A stretch of 64,000 nt of DNA from CATOSD01 sp965226695 (lineage in GTDB: Bacteria; Chloroflexota; Dehalococcoidia; Lucifugimonadales; CATOSD01): contig OZ245405.1 of NCBI GenBank assembly GCA_965226695.1, positions 2,480,001-2,544,000 of the forward strand, written 5' to 3'. Shown piece after piece: positions 42,655 through 53,926 of the stretch. Within the stretch, counting starts at the first letter, position 1, and every line of letters starts with the position of its first letter. Position numbers and translations under genes: made by a program. The notes beneath the pieces are model-generated. The model was given only the letters and a program-made list of their open reading frames with translations, did no database searches and was not told the origin of the DNA.

Positions 42655-43413
42655 ATGAATGGAATGGTGGCAGTCGTCACGGGAGCCAGCCGGGGGCTGG
42701 GCCGGGCCATAGCCAAAGAGTACGCCAGGGAAGGCGCGAGCGTGGTCATATGCGCCCGCAGCCAGTCGCCGACCGGCCTTGCCGGCACCCTCGAGGAGAC
42801 GGCCAGCGACATCAAGAGCGCGGGCGGAGACGTCCTGGCGGTCGACTGCGACGTAACCGAAGAGTTCCAGGTCGACGATATGGTCCGCCAGGCGACGGAC
42901 CGGTTCGGCAAGATCGACGTGCTCTTCAACAACGCCGGCGCCATGGTGCTGGGCGAGTCGATCCTGGAAATCGACCCGGCCCGCTGGGACCTGCTCATGC
43001 GGGTCAACGCGACCGGCCCCTACCTCTGCTCCCGGGCCGTGCTCCCGGCGATGATGGAGCGGCGGCGAGGCAGCATCATCAACATCGGCTCCAGGATGGC
43101 TACCGACCCCATGCAGGGCGGCGGCGTCCTCTACAGCGCCAGCAAGGCGGCGGTCCACATGTTCAGCCTCTGCCTGGCCGAGGAAGTGCGGGACTACAAC
43201 ATCGCGGTCAATATATTGAGCCCCGGCGCGCTGCGTAGCGAAGGCTCCGCGGCGATCCCGTGGACGCAGCGGGATTGGCACGAGAGGGTAGACCCCAGCG
43301 CCGTCGGCCCTTGCGCAGTGTACTTGGCCTTGCAGGACGCCAGCACCTTCACGGGAAGGCTGGCGTCCCGCGCGGAGTTCGGCACGACCTGGGGGCCGGG
43401 CGTCCGGGAGTGA
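42655..43413 (+). CDS. Short-chain dehydrogenase/reductase
   Basis: A 252-residue classical SDR: TGASRGLGRAIAKEYAREG at the N-terminus, FNNAGAM, INIGSRMATD (Ser) and YSASKAAVHMFS (Tyr-Lys). The ATG at 42655 gives the canonical MNGMVAVVTG opening; GTG 42646 in frame is possible. The reading frame extending upstream to 42292 is not coding. It sits in a two-gene unit with the cupin. Confidence 0.9.
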   Translation: MNGMVAVVTGASRGLGRAIAKEYAREGASVVICARSQSPTGLAGTLEETASDIKSAGGDVLAVDCDVTEEFQVDDMVRQATDRFGKIDVLFNNAGAMVLGESILEIDPARWDLLMRVNATGPYLCSRAVLPAMMERRRGSIINIGSRMATDPMQGGGVLYSASKAAVHMFSLCLAEEVRDYNIAVNILSPGALRSEGSAAIPWTQRDWHERVDPSAVGPCAVYLALQDASTFTGRLASRAEFGTTWGPGVRE

Positions 43414-43446
43414 CCTCCCTCCCCGTTGCGCCGCGGAAAGATGCGC

Positions 43447-44640
43447 CTACTCGTCCGTGGCCCGCGCGGCGGGGAGAAAGTCGGCGTCGGTGAAGTCGGC
43501 GAAGCGGTCGGGGAGGAACTGCCTCATGTCGGAGACGACCCGGGTTGATCCGCGGCAGACGTAGTCGGCGATGATGCGGCCGGTGACCGGTCCCAGGTGG
43601 ATGCCCTTCGTGGTGTGTCCTGTTGCCAGTAGGACGTTATCCAAACCGGGGACGGGGCCAATGATTGGCTTGCCGTCCGGACTCAGGGGTCGGGATCCGG
43701 CAAGCTGTTGGACCAACTCGGCGCGCTCGAGGTCCGGAAAGACGTCTATGGCTCGCTGAAGCAGCTCCAACCGGGCGGTTTCTGTGGGTATACGGTCGAA
43801 CTCCTCACCCCAGAACAGCTCCTTCCGGTCGTAGTCCCGGCCGCCCGTGCTGCCCACGCTGGTGAAGCCGTCCATCCGGCTGACCATGTGACCGCGCTTG
43901 GGAGAGCTGATCAACACCGGTAGGGGTTCGCCGGGGTAGCTGAGCAACAGGCGCTCTCCTTTCAGGGGTCGGACGGGAACGGGGAAGCCCAGCCAGGGAG
44001 TGAAGGCGCGGCTCCAGGTGCCGGCCGCCAAGACCACAGACCCACAGTGTATGACTTCGGACGCGGTCGTGACGTCGGAAATCGTGGAGCCGCGTGTGAC
44101 CAGGCCGGTCACTTCCCGGTTAAGAATGGTGGCGCCGAGGAGCTCCGCGCCCCGCGCCAGGGCGAGGTTGATCCGGTAGCTGTCGAGCTGGGCTGATTCG
44201 TCCTCGTAGACAGCGCCGACGATGGAAGTGGCCAGGCGGGGTTCGATTTCGTGGACTTCCTGGGAATCAATCCAGCGCATGTCGACGTGGGGTTGCTGCC
44301 AGACCATGAAGCTCTTGATGAGATCGGCCTCTTCGTCGTCGAGGGCCAGCCGGAGGGACGGACGACGCTGGTAGAGCAAGTCCATGCCCGTGGCGGACTC
44401 CAGCTCCGGCACCAACTCCCGGAACTCGGCGTAGGAGGCGCGGGCCATCTGGAAGGAAGGTCCGGGCGAGAACTCGGCCCCCAGCAGGCCCAGCGAGCCG
44501 GTGGCGTGAGCGGACGCCCCGCTGCCGATGGACTCCCGCTCGAGCACGGTCACCCTGAGGCCTTCTCTTGCAAGGTAGTAGGCGATAGAGCAGCCGACCA
44601 CACCGGCGCCTATCACAACCACGTCCGCGCTCTTGGTCAT
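43447..44640 (-). CDS. DAO-family FAD oxidoreductase (glycine/sarcosine oxidase-like)
   Basis: A 397-residue flavoprotein. The dinucleotide site is VVVIGAGVVGCSIAYYLAREG and the flavin loop SGASAHATGSLGLL. The C-terminal region ends LLATGHTTKGIHLGPVTGR, the usual loop over FAD. It is close to glycine oxidase/D-amino-acid dehydrogenases rather than MSOX, and it lacks the covalent-FAD Cys context of the 23533 gene. It is the most downstream gene of the hyuA-hyuB unit (102 nt gap), which would fit oxidation of an amino acid released from a ureide. Substrate unknown. Confidence 0.85.
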   Translation of the reverse strand: MTKSADVVVIGAGVVGCSIAYYLAREGLRVTVLERESIGSGASAHATGSLGLLGAEFSPGPSFQMARASYAEFRELVPELESATGMDLLYQRRPSLRLALDDEEADLIKSFMVWQQPHVDMRWIDSQEVHEIEPRLATSIVGAVYEDESAQLDSYRINLALARGAELLGATILNREVTGLVTRGSTISDVTTASEVIHCGSVVLAAGTWSRAFTPWLGFPVPVRPLKGERLLLSYPGEPLPVLISSPKRGHMVSRMDGFTSVGSTGGRDYDRKELFWGEEFDRIPTETARLELLQRAIDVFPDLERAELVQQLAGSRPLSPDGKPIIGPVPGLDNVLLATGHTTKGIHLGPVTGRIIADYVCRGSTRVVSDMRQFLPDRFADFTDADFLPAARATDE

Positions 44641-44742
44641 TGCCTCGCCCCCATTCCTTCACCGCGTGGCCCGCGGTCCTCACCGTTGCGCCCCAGGCCG
44701 CCGTCCCTGCCCCAGGAGGCAGGGACGCGGCGGCCGGACATC

Positions 44743-46593
44743 CTACCGTGGCATGTGGCGCTCAATCCAGCGCCGCTCTTCCTCTTCGTCGTCGAAGTAG
44801 ATGAATCGGTGAAACAGCTTGGGCTGCTCCCGCACCTGCCGCAGGTCCTTCCGAAGGGCAAGGCTGCCTGAGGCGTCCGCTTTCAGTGAATCCGGATCGA
44901 CTACAACCCCGTATTCTGAGCGCGCCGATTTCAAGGAGACGAAGCCGCCACGCACATCCTTTTCGACCAGGTGGATTTCCCGTTCGAGAGGATCGCCCCA
45001 ACCGCCTCCCCCGGCGGTGTGGATTCTTACGAGATCGCCTGCCTGCCAGGGGTTGTCGTCGGAAAAGGGACGGACCTCTCTCTCGTCCGCGCGCCCTGGG
45101 TTCAGAATCACGCTGGACGTGCCTCCGGCCTTGCCTCCGGAGACGCCCCAAGCCGGAAACCGGTTGTTCTCCACGCGCAGCCCGAACGTGCCTTCGGGCG
45201 CCAGCAGCCGCACGTCACGGATGATTCCACAGCCCCCGCGGTATTTGCCCGGCCCGCCGGAGTCGGGGTTGATGGCGTACCGCTCCATTCTCAGCGGATA
45301 CTCCATGTCCATGAACTCTGCAGGGTAGTTTTCGTTGTGGCGGCTGTAAACGGCGTCGATGCCGTCGGCGCCGGGACGGGCGCCGTGCCCCACCGCGATG
45401 CCGTCGGTGCACAGCAGCCACTCGCCAGACTCGGTGTCCCTCATCCGCCAGTAGGCGATCACGTACACGGCCATCGCCGCCATGGCGTCTCCGCCGCTGG
45501 CCCTTGCCACGACGGCGCGGACGGCGTTCTTCAGCTTGGTGAAGGTGTGGGCGCGGCAACCCAGAGCCGCGGGCCAATTCGGCTGCAGGATGCTGCCGGG
45601 ACGCAGCTTCACCTCGTCCACCGCCGCCAGAAGTCCCTCGTTCATGGTCAGGGACGGGTCGTACTGGTGAAAGTGCTGGCCGAAGTAGGCACCGATGGTG
45701 CCGTCGCTGGCCATGAAGTTGATGGAACCGGGGGCCTGGTCGTCGCTTTCGGTGGCATCCAGGGTGACGCGGTCACCCGTGCGGCTCAGCTCCAGGTGGA
45801 AGGAATGCCACTCAGCGCCCACTCCGTCGCTGTCCATGTAGTCGCGGGCGGAGTAACTCCCCTGCGGGATCGTTTCCAGCGCCTTGCGGCGGATGAACTC
45901 CGACGTCTCTTTCTGGTCTTGCCGGATGGCCGTCAGCGTGGTCTCCTTGCCGAACCGGCGAAAAATCTCCAGCACCCGCTCCTCGGCCCGCTGGGCAGCC
46001 GCCATCAGGGCGCGGCTGTCGCCTTCCAGCAGGTCCGGGTAGCGGGAGTTGCGCAGGATGATGCGGTAGGCCTCGTCGTTCAGCCTTCCCCGATCGACAA
46101 TCTTTATGGGTGGCACCAGGGTGCCGTCGTGGAATATCTCGGTGTTGGCCGGCCCTATGCTGCCGGGACGCGAGCCGCCCAGGTCCCAGAAGTGGGCGAA
46201 GGAGTGGCAGTAGGCCACAAGTTCTTCTTCGAAGAAGACGGGCGTGATGAACACCATGTCGGGCGTGTGGCTGATGCTCCCCCGCGAGATGTACGGATCG
46301 TTGTACCAGTACACGTCGCCCGCGTGCATGGTCTCCGCAGGGTAGCAATCCCACACGCAGCCCAGTATGTCGCTGCCCATCGTCTCGCCGTATATCTCGC
46401 GCCCGTGGCTGTCGAGGAAGCTGACCGTGTAGTCCTTCTTCTCCCGTATGAAGGCGGACATGGCCGTCCGCTCGATTATCAGCTCGCACTCCAGCCGCGC
46501 CGAACGCAGGGAGCCACGAATGAGCTGGAGCGTAATCGGGTCTACGGAAGCACCTTGATCGGTGAAGTCGCCTCTGACCGGGACTGCTGGCAT
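44743..46593 (-). CDS. hyuB: Hydantoinase B/oxoprolinase subunit
   Basis: A 616-residue HyuB-family protein, partner of HyuA in ATP-dependent ring opening of hydantoins or 5-oxoproline. Motifs include ERTAMSAFIREKKDYTVSF, GDVYWYNDPYISRGSISHTPD, HSFAHFWDLGG and the C-terminal GGGGWGDPLERE. Length is typical for the B subunit. The gap to hyuA is 18 nt, so a single operon is clear. Substrates of this family include N-methylhydantoin and acetone; which one applies here is not decidable. Confidence 0.92.
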   Translation of the reverse strand: MPAVPVRGDFTDQGASVDPITLQLIRGSLRSARLECELIIERTAMSAFIREKKDYTVSFLDSHGREIYGETMGSDILGCVWDCYPAETMHAGDVYWYNDPYISRGSISHTPDMVFITPVFFEEELVAYCHSFAHFWDLGGSRPGSIGPANTEIFHDGTLVPPIKIVDRGRLNDEAYRIILRNSRYPDLLEGDSRALMAAAQRAEERVLEIFRRFGKETTLTAIRQDQKETSEFIRRKALETIPQGSYSARDYMDSDGVGAEWHSFHLELSRTGDRVTLDATESDDQAPGSINFMASDGTIGAYFGQHFHQYDPSLTMNEGLLAAVDEVKLRPGSILQPNWPAALGCRAHTFTKLKNAVRAVVARASGGDAMAAMAVYVIAYWRMRDTESGEWLLCTDGIAVGHGARPGADGIDAVYSRHNENYPAEFMDMEYPLRMERYAINPDSGGPGKYRGGCGIIRDVRLLAPEGTFGLRVENNRFPAWGVSGGKAGGTSSVILNPGRADEREVRPFSDDNPWQAGDLVRIHTAGGGGWGDPLEREIHLVEKDVRGGFVSLKSARSEYGVVVDPDSLKADASGSLALRKDLRQVREQPKLFHRFIYFDDEEEERRWIERHMPR

Positions 46594-46611
46594 ACCGTGG
46601 TCCCTCCCCGG

Positions 46612-48666
46612 CTAAGCCGGACGCATGATGCAGTTGCCGTAGTCGTCGATCCGGGCCTGCCAACCAGGGTCGATGACCACCGTGGAGTCGACGTTTTCGA
46701 GAATGGCCGGGCCGTCCACGATCGAACCCGGCCCCAGTCTCGCCCGGTCGAAGATGTCGCACGGGACGAAGCCCCCGGCGTCATCGAAGTAGACCGGCCG
46801 CCGCCCCATCAGGGCCTCGGACGGCGCGCCCAGGTCACAGGAAAGCGGCGCCATGCTCACCGAATCCAGGTGCCCAAAGGCGGTGACGCGAAGTGTGACG
46901 ATCTCCACCGGCTGGTCCAGGGAGAATCTGAACAGGCGGCGGTGCTCCTTGTGGAAGCTCTGAATGGTGGCTTCCAGACTGGCCGCGTCGACGGTCCTGC
47001 CCGCGAACTCCACAGTCACCTCGGAGCCCTGGTGGGCATACCGCAGGTCCGCCGACCGCCTGATCTCCCGCCGGTCGGCAGGGACCAACTCGGAGTCTAG
47101 CCATTGATCGGCTTCCCCTTCCAGCCCCTTGTAGACCTGCTCCATAGCCCGGGAATCGTAGTTGGGCGCCTTCTGGATCGCGGTCCTGGCGTAGTCGTTC
47201 TTGAAATCGGACAGCAACAGACCATATGCCGAAGCGACGCCAGGGCTGGGCGGCGCAATGACCGTTGTCATGTCCAGCAGGCGGGCTACGCTGATGGAGT
47301 GCATCGGCCCCGCGCCGCCGAAGGCGACCAGCGCGAAGTGGCGTGGATCGTGGCCGCGCTCCACACTGACGTTTCGAATGGCGCCCATCATGTTATTGTT
47401 CACGATCTGCAGTATGCCGTGAGCAGCCCGGTGCAGGTCCAGGCCAAGGGGAGTGGCGATCTTCTCCTGTATGGCGGATCTGGCAGCCTCGACGTCCAGG
47501 GTCAGTGCGCCGCCGGCGATGGTGTCGTCGATGCGGCCCAGCACCAGGTTGGCGTCCGTGACCGTTGGCTCGGACCCTCCCAGGCCGTAGCAGACCGGCC
47601 CTGGCACGGCGCCGGCGCTGCGCGGGCCCACGTTCAGATTGCCCGCCGCCGTCAGCCACGCGATGCTGCCGCCGCCCGCGCCGATGGTGGCGATGTCCAG
47701 CATCGGAAGCTGCACCGGCCAGTCGCCCAGCTTTCCGTTCAAGGTGATGGTGGGGGTGCCCCGGCTGACCAGCGACACGTCGGTGCTGGTGCCGCCCATG
47801 TCGAACGAAATGCAGTCTTCGACACGCGTGTTGCCAGCCACGTCGATGGCGGACATCACCCCCGCCGCCGGGCCGGAGAGGGCGGTGTAGACCGGCTGCC
47901 GAATGGCGGTGTCCACGCCGATCACGCCGCCGTTGGACTTCATGATCAGTAGCGGGGCCTCCACGCCAAGCTCCCGCAGTTCCCGGTCCAGGTTCTCGAT
48001 GTAGCCGCTGACACGCGGCATGACGTAGGCGTTGAGGACGGTGGTGATCGTCCTCTCGTACTCCCGGAACACCGGGAGCACTTCAGACGACAGGGACAGG
48101 TGCGCGCTGGGAAGTTTCTCCATCACCAGTTCCCGCGTTCGGCGCTCGTGAGCGGGGTTCGCGTAAGAGTGAGTCAGGGAGACCGCTATGGACTCGATCT
48201 CTTCAGACCGAAAGCGCGCAGTCGCAGATCTGACCGCGTCTTCGTCGAGGGCCGTAAGGATGGCGCCGTCGAATGCGGTGCGTCCCGGAATCTCAAGGAC
48301 GCGCTCCGGGGGCACCGGGCGTTCCGGCTTGACCCAGACGTGCGGGTTGGCCATCCTGTCCATGCTGTGGCGTCCAATCTCCAGCACGTACTTGAACCCC
48401 TCGGACACCAGCACTCCAACGGGCGTGCCCTTGCCCTCCAGAACAGCGTTAGTGGCTATTGTGGTCCCGTGGAAGATGCGCCGAACCTGGGAGTACGCCA
48501 CGCCGTTCGCGTCGAGTATGCGGGAGATGCCGGCGATGAAGCCGCGGGACGGGTCGTCGGGCGTGGAGGGTGTCTTGTGCAGCCGGAACTCGCCGGTGGC
48601 CAGGTTCAGCAGCACGACGTCGGTGAAAGTTCCTCCCACGTCGATTGCCAGGGCGTAGTCATCCAT
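46612..48666 (-). CDS. hyuA: Hydantoinase A/oxoprolinase subunit
   Basis: A 684-residue HyuA-family protein with the actin-like ATPase fold. Phosphate-1 loop: ALAIDVGGTFTDVVLLN; further motifs FHGTTIATNAVLEG, SFDMGGTSTDVSLVSRG and VAFGGAGPMHSISVARLL. It overlaps the deoxyribosyltransferase-like gene by 8 nt and is directly followed by hyuB. The operon neighbours, urease subunits upstream, suggest breakdown of a cyclic ureide or methylhydantoin; this is inference. Confidence 0.93.
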   Translation of the reverse strand: MDDYALAIDVGGTFTDVVLLNLATGEFRLHKTPSTPDDPSRGFIAGISRILDANGVAYSQVRRIFHGTTIATNAVLEGKGTPVGVLVSEGFKYVLEIGRHSMDRMANPHVWVKPERPVPPERVLEIPGRTAFDGAILTALDEDAVRSATARFRSEEIESIAVSLTHSYANPAHERRTRELVMEKLPSAHLSLSSEVLPVFREYERTITTVLNAYVMPRVSGYIENLDRELRELGVEAPLLIMKSNGGVIGVDTAIRQPVYTALSGPAAGVMSAIDVAGNTRVEDCISFDMGGTSTDVSLVSRGTPTITLNGKLGDWPVQLPMLDIATIGAGGGSIAWLTAAGNLNVGPRSAGAVPGPVCYGLGGSEPTVTDANLVLGRIDDTIAGGALTLDVEAARSAIQEKIATPLGLDLHRAAHGILQIVNNNMMGAIRNVSVERGHDPRHFALVAFGGAGPMHSISVARLLDMTTVIAPPSPGVASAYGLLLSDFKNDYARTAIQKAPNYDSRAMEQVYKGLEGEADQWLDSELVPADRREIRRSADLRYAHQGSEVTVEFAGRTVDAASLEATIQSFHKEHRRLFRFSLDQPVEIVTLRVTAFGHLDSVSMAPLSCDLGAPSEALMGRRPVYFDDAGGFVPCDIFDRARLGPGSIVDGPAILENVDSTVVIDPGWQARIDDYGNCIMRPA

Positions 48667-49126
48667 GTGTTTCCGCCCAGCGCGCGAGCGCCTTCTCCGA
48701 CGAGCCTATCTCCTCCACCGAAGTGTAGAAATACTCCCGCCAGCCCACCTCGGGCAGCCCGGTGAACAACATCAGGTTGAGGGGATACTCCTCGCTGTCG
48801 GTAGCGCGGCGGGAGTCGTCTCGAAAGAGAAACGTGGGCTTGCCCAGCGCGATCGCCATGCCCAGCTCCACCATCACGCCCTCATCGGGAGGAACGCCGT
48901 TCACAACCGCGAAGATAGCGTCCGACTGTGCAACGTCGCGGTAGTCTCTTTGACCGATCTCATAGGCCCATCCGGCCTTCGTGAAGTCCGGCTGATTGTT
49001 CCGCGCGAACGGCTCCCACACTTCTAGGCCAAGCCCTTCCAGGGCCGCGACTATCGGCGGCAGGAGCAATGCCTTCTGCTGCGCGGAGAACCCGTAGGGA
49101 TTGGCCAGGTAAATGGTCTTCTTCAT
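48659..49126 (-). CDS. Nucleoside 2-deoxyribosyltransferase-like protein
   Basis: A 155-residue protein of the NDT-like fold: KTIYLANPYGFSAQQK at the N-terminus, then SDAIFAVVNGVPPDEG and the family Glu in DEGVMVELGMA. Such enzymes exchange or hydrolyse the base of deoxynucleosides. It overlaps hyuA by 8 nt and sits 39 nt after ureC, so it is part of the operon. Whether the true substrate is a nucleoside or another N-glycoside is open. Confidence 0.82.
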   Translation of the reverse strand: MKKTIYLANPYGFSAQQKALLLPPIVAALEGLGLEVWEPFARNNQPDFTKAGWAYEIGQRDYRDVAQSDAIFAVVNGVPPDEGVMVELGMAIALGKPTFLFRDDSRRATDSEEYPLNLMLFTGLPEVGWREYFYTSVEEIGSSEKALARWAETHG

Positions 49127-49165
49127 TCCTTCGCAACGCTCCAGTGACGTTCACCAGCCCCTTCA

Positions 49166-50844
<1,679 letters not shown>

Positions 50845-50848
<4 letters not shown>

Positions 50849-51216
50849 TCACCCGTGTCGAGAAAGCTCTGGGCCCGCGCGCGGGCCACGGCCTCTCCAG
50901 CTTGCGATTCCGACAGGGTGCCGTTCACGAAACCCTGGTACCCGTACACCCTGCGACTGCCTCCGATGTCTACCAGCCGGACTTCCACGACCTGGCCCGG
51001 CTCCCACCTCACGCCGCTCCCCGATGGAACGTCGAGACGCCTGCCGTACGCGGCGCGCCTGTCGAATCGCAGGCGCTTGTTCACCTCGAAGAAGTGGTAG
51101 TGCGAGGTCACGTACACCGGATAGGGCGACGTATTCTCCACCGAGAGGACGACCGCATCCCGCCCTTGGTTGCACAGGATGGCCTCTCCGGCGTAGACAA
51201 TCTCCCCTGGAATCAT
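50845..51216 (-). CDS. ureB: Urease beta subunit (UreB)
   Basis: A 123-residue beta subunit: MIPGEIVYAGEAILCNQGRD, VTSHYHFFEVNKRLRFDR, and VPSGSGVRWEPGQVVEVRLV, all typical. The C-terminus is a little long. Its stop overlaps the start of ureC as ATGA, ensuring coupled synthesis. Confidence 0.95.
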
Positions 51217-51233
51217 GGCGTCCTCCTCCCGAT

Positions 51234-51536
51234 TCAGCGGATGGGGTTGCGCACGAAGATGAGCTTGGTGCCTTCCGGAAAGCTCACCTCCACGCGCAAG
51301 GGATTTACCAGTTCCGGCACGCCTTCCATCACGTCCTCGCGGCTCAGGACTCGCGAGGCGTGTTCCAGGGTATCCTGGTAGGTGTTGCCGTCCCTGGCGT
51401 GCTCCATCACCTCGTCGCAGATCAGCGCCGTCGCCTCCGGGTGGTTCAGCTTCAGTCCCCTGGCCCTTCTGCGCCGCGCGAGCTCCGCCGCGCTGAAGAT
51501 TGTCAGCCTGTCCAACTCTCGTGGTGTAAGTCTCAT
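51234..51536 (-). CDS. ureA: Urease gamma subunit (UreA)
   Basis: Exactly 100 residues, the usual length: MRLTPRELDRLTIFSAAELA, LNHPEATALICDEVMEHARDG, and ending FPEGTKLIFVRNPIR. The ATG 51536 has GAGG 5-6 nt upstream; a longer frame to 51587 is rejected. It is the first of the ureABC genes, 17 nt before ureB. Confidence 0.95.
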   Translation of the reverse strand: MRLTPRELDRLTIFSAAELARRRRARGLKLNHPEATALICDEVMEHARDGNTYQDTLEHASRVLSREDVMEGVPELVNPLRVEVSFPEGTKLIFVRNPIR

Positions 51537-51718
51537 GGCAACCTCTTTGCCTTCGTCAGAATCCGCGTTCCGGCAGCCACCGCCCATTGTAGCAGCAAGT
51601 CGGTTGGGAACAGCCAGCCACGCCGTCTTACCGCTCCGGCACTCGTGGCCGGCTCCCCCAAGCGCTCGACGGTCGCATCTGCGGACCGGCAGCGGCCTGC
51701 GTGCCTAACATGAGCCTG

Positions 51719-52924
51719 CTAGACGCGGTGGTCCGCCACTACTCGCCCGTCCTTCAACACCAGCAGCAGGTCTGACAGGTTCTCGATGTCGTCCAGTGGG
51801 TTGCCGCCCACGACTATCAGGTCGGCGATTTTCCCCACCTCAACTGTGCCGAGGTCAGCACCCCTCCCGCAGAGCTCCGCCCCGTTCCTCGTAGCGGCAA
51901 GCAGCGTCTGCCACGTCGTCGCGCCAGATTTGACCCACAGCCCCATCTCCAGCAGCGCCGAGTCAGTCAGCGGGTACAGGTCCGACCCCAGGGCCATCTT
52001 CACGCCGGAGCGCAGGGCCTGCCGGAACCAGTCTCGGTGTGTGTCAACGGCGGATTCGGCACGCACCACCAGGTCCGGCGCGAGGTTCTTCTGCTCGACC
52101 CAGCGCTTCTCCCGCTCGGACGTGGCCTGCGAGGGCGTCAGGTGGGTGATGCCCAGGGTCGGTACGTACCAGGCGCCGCTTTCGAGGAATAGCTGAATGC
52201 ACTCGTCGTCCATGATGTACCCGTGTTCGATGGTGTGGGCGCCCAGTGTGAGGGCGGCCTTGACCGCGTCCGGGTTGGTGGCGTGGGCCATCACGTCGTA
52301 GCCGCGCTGGCGGCAGAGGGCGAAGGCGGCGGCCAGCTCCTCCTCCAGCAGGAAGGAGTGGACGTGCTGGTCCCAGAAGGGGCCCATCACTCCGCCGGAC
52401 AGGTTCAGCTTGATGTGGTCAACGCCGTTCTTGATCTGCTCGCGGACGGCGTTGACGAAGCCGTAGGGGCCGTCGCACTCGCGGGCGTGCCCGGACGTGA
52501 GGAAGTGGCCGCCGGTTGTGGTGAGGAAGATTCCGCTGGCGAACACTCGCGGCCCGTCAAGGCCGCCCGACGCGAAGGTGTCCCGCCATGCCACGTCCAT
52601 GAAGTGGCCCGCGCCGCCGCACCGGACGCCGACCACGCCGGCCTCGGCCATGCCGCGCATAAGGTTCTGGCCGAAACGGGCGGTCTGCTGAGCGACGGTG
52701 ATGTTGGGGTCGTTCACATAATCGGGGTGAATGTGGACGTCCCATAGCCCGGGGAGCAGGTAAGCCCCCTCCAGGTCGATCACCCGCGCTCCATCGCCGC
52801 TCGGAGAGCGCTCGCCACTGGTGATTTCGGCGATACGGCCTTCCTCCACGACCACGCTCGCCCCGGCGACGGGGATGGGGTCGACGCAGTCGATCAGCGT
52901 GGCGTTTGTAAGCACAAGGCGCAT
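51719..52924 (-). CDS. Amidohydrolase, imidazolonepropionase-like
   Basis: A 401-residue metal-dependent amidohydrolase. HxH is in LWDVHIHPDYV, the carbamylated Lys is likely in DHIKLNLSGGVMG, the His ligands are in DVMAHATNPDAV and GAHTIEHGYIM, and the Asp in MALGSDLYPLTD. The N- and C-terminal beta-sandwich (LTNATLIDC; GKIADLIVVGGNP) is normal. GGAGG is 6 nt before the ATG. It is 182 nt upstream of ureA, so it may be part of the same ureide pathway. Exact substrate unknown. Confidence 0.9.
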   Translation of the reverse strand: MRLVLTNATLIDCVDPIPVAGASVVVEEGRIAEITSGERSPSGDGARVIDLEGAYLLPGLWDVHIHPDYVNDPNITVAQQTARFGQNLMRGMAEAGVVGVRCGGAGHFMDVAWRDTFASGGLDGPRVFASGIFLTTTGGHFLTSGHARECDGPYGFVNAVREQIKNGVDHIKLNLSGGVMGPFWDQHVHSFLLEEELAAAFALCRQRGYDVMAHATNPDAVKAALTLGAHTIEHGYIMDDECIQLFLESGAWYVPTLGITHLTPSQATSEREKRWVEQKNLAPDLVVRAESAVDTHRDWFRQALRSGVKMALGSDLYPLTDSALLEMGLWVKSGATTWQTLLAATRNGAELCGRGADLGTVEVGKIADLIVVGGNPLDDIENLSDLLLVLKDGRVVADHRV

Positions 52925-52977
52925 GGTTGCCCTCCAGAGTTGTCCATGAAGCAAGCGATTCACTTCCAGGCAGGATA

Positions 52978-53823
52978 CTACCGCTTGTGAGATGTTACCA
53001 CCACGAGGCCGCTCTCATGCCCATTTGCGTCGCTGCCCATTGACGGGTGGAACCGGATGTCGCCGAAGCCGCACTCGGTGAGCAGCCCACGGTACTCGGC
53101 GTCTGTGTAGGCCTGCGTACTCGAGGCGTACTTGGTGACGCCGCCGGTGTGGGCGTCGACTACGTAGTAGCGTTCCGTGGTGGCGGCATGGTCAGGATGC
53201 CAGAAGCTCTCCCGCAGGCACAAGTAAGGCTCGTCTGAGAAGACGCCGCTGTCCGCCGAGTGCCAGTGGGTGCCATTTTCTCCCATTTCGCGCACGGCGT
53301 CGAAAGTGTGCGGCTCGATGAGCAGCACGCCTCCGGGAGAGAGTGCGACGTGGGCTTTTTCGAGAATCGTCCTGGCATCGTGGGGCCTGAAGACGTTGAA
53401 CTCCCCGAATATGAGCATGGCCAGGCCGTATCCGCGCCCGTAGTCGGTTGTCCTAATGTCCTGGAGCAGGTAGGAGCACCTTAGGTCGTGCTCTACTGCA
53501 TGGGCGGTGGCGTACTCCACCGAGGCGGGGGAGATGTCGATGCCGACGCACTCGTGCCCTAGTCCGGCGAGGCGGCTGGTGTAAAGGCCGGGGCCGCAGC
53601 CGAGGTCGAGGACTTTCGTCGGCGTGCCGTTCAGCAGCTCTCGATGTATCCAAGCCACCTGCCTGTCGATACTGTCGAACCGGCGGCTGGCGGCGTCATG
53701 CGACTGGGAGAGATGCTCGGCGAGCATCCGCTGGCTGAACTCTGGTTCGTGCCAAGGTATCTTTTCGCCCTCAACCCAAGGCTCGGCGGCGGGTTGCCGG
53801 CGCACGATGTCCGAGAGCGTCAT
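52978..53823 (-). CDS. Class I SAM-dependent methyltransferase
   Basis: About 281 residues from the ATG at 53823 (MTLSDIVRRQPAAEPW), the usual start in this family. The SAM-binding motif I is KVLDLGCGPGLYTSRLAG, motif II acidic end CVGIDISPASVEYA, and motif IV QDIRTTDYG. The C-terminal third has a beta-rich extension (YYVVDAHTGGVTKYASST). A longer frame reaches 53937 (GTG), which would overlap the next gene and has a ribosome site too close. It precedes the amidohydrolase by 53 nt. Confidence 0.85.
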   Translation of the reverse strand: MTLSDIVRRQPAAEPWVEGEKIPWHEPEFSQRMLAEHLSQSHDAASRRFDSIDRQVAWIHRELLNGTPTKVLDLGCGPGLYTSRLAGLGHECVGIDISPASVEYATAHAVEHDLRCSYLLQDIRTTDYGRGYGLAMLIFGEFNVFRPHDARTILEKAHVALSPGGVLLIEPHTFDAVREMGENGTHWHSADSGVFSDEPYLCLRESFWHPDHAATTERYYVVDAHTGGVTKYASSTQAYTDAEYRGLLTECGFGDIRFHPSMGSDANGHESGLVVVTSHKR

Positions 53824-53926
53824 GTCCAAGGGGTTGCTCGCTGTCTTCACAGTCCACTGAGCAGTGGGCCAGATGCGCGCTACCGGAAGCTCACGCGCGA
53901 TTGGGGATAGTATCTCGTTTTGCACG

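Noticed and set aside
44971..47100. 709-residue plus-strand open frame opposite hyuB and hyuA
   Set aside because: The opposite strand encodes two well conserved proteins; this frame is a GC-rich shadow with no recognisable motif.
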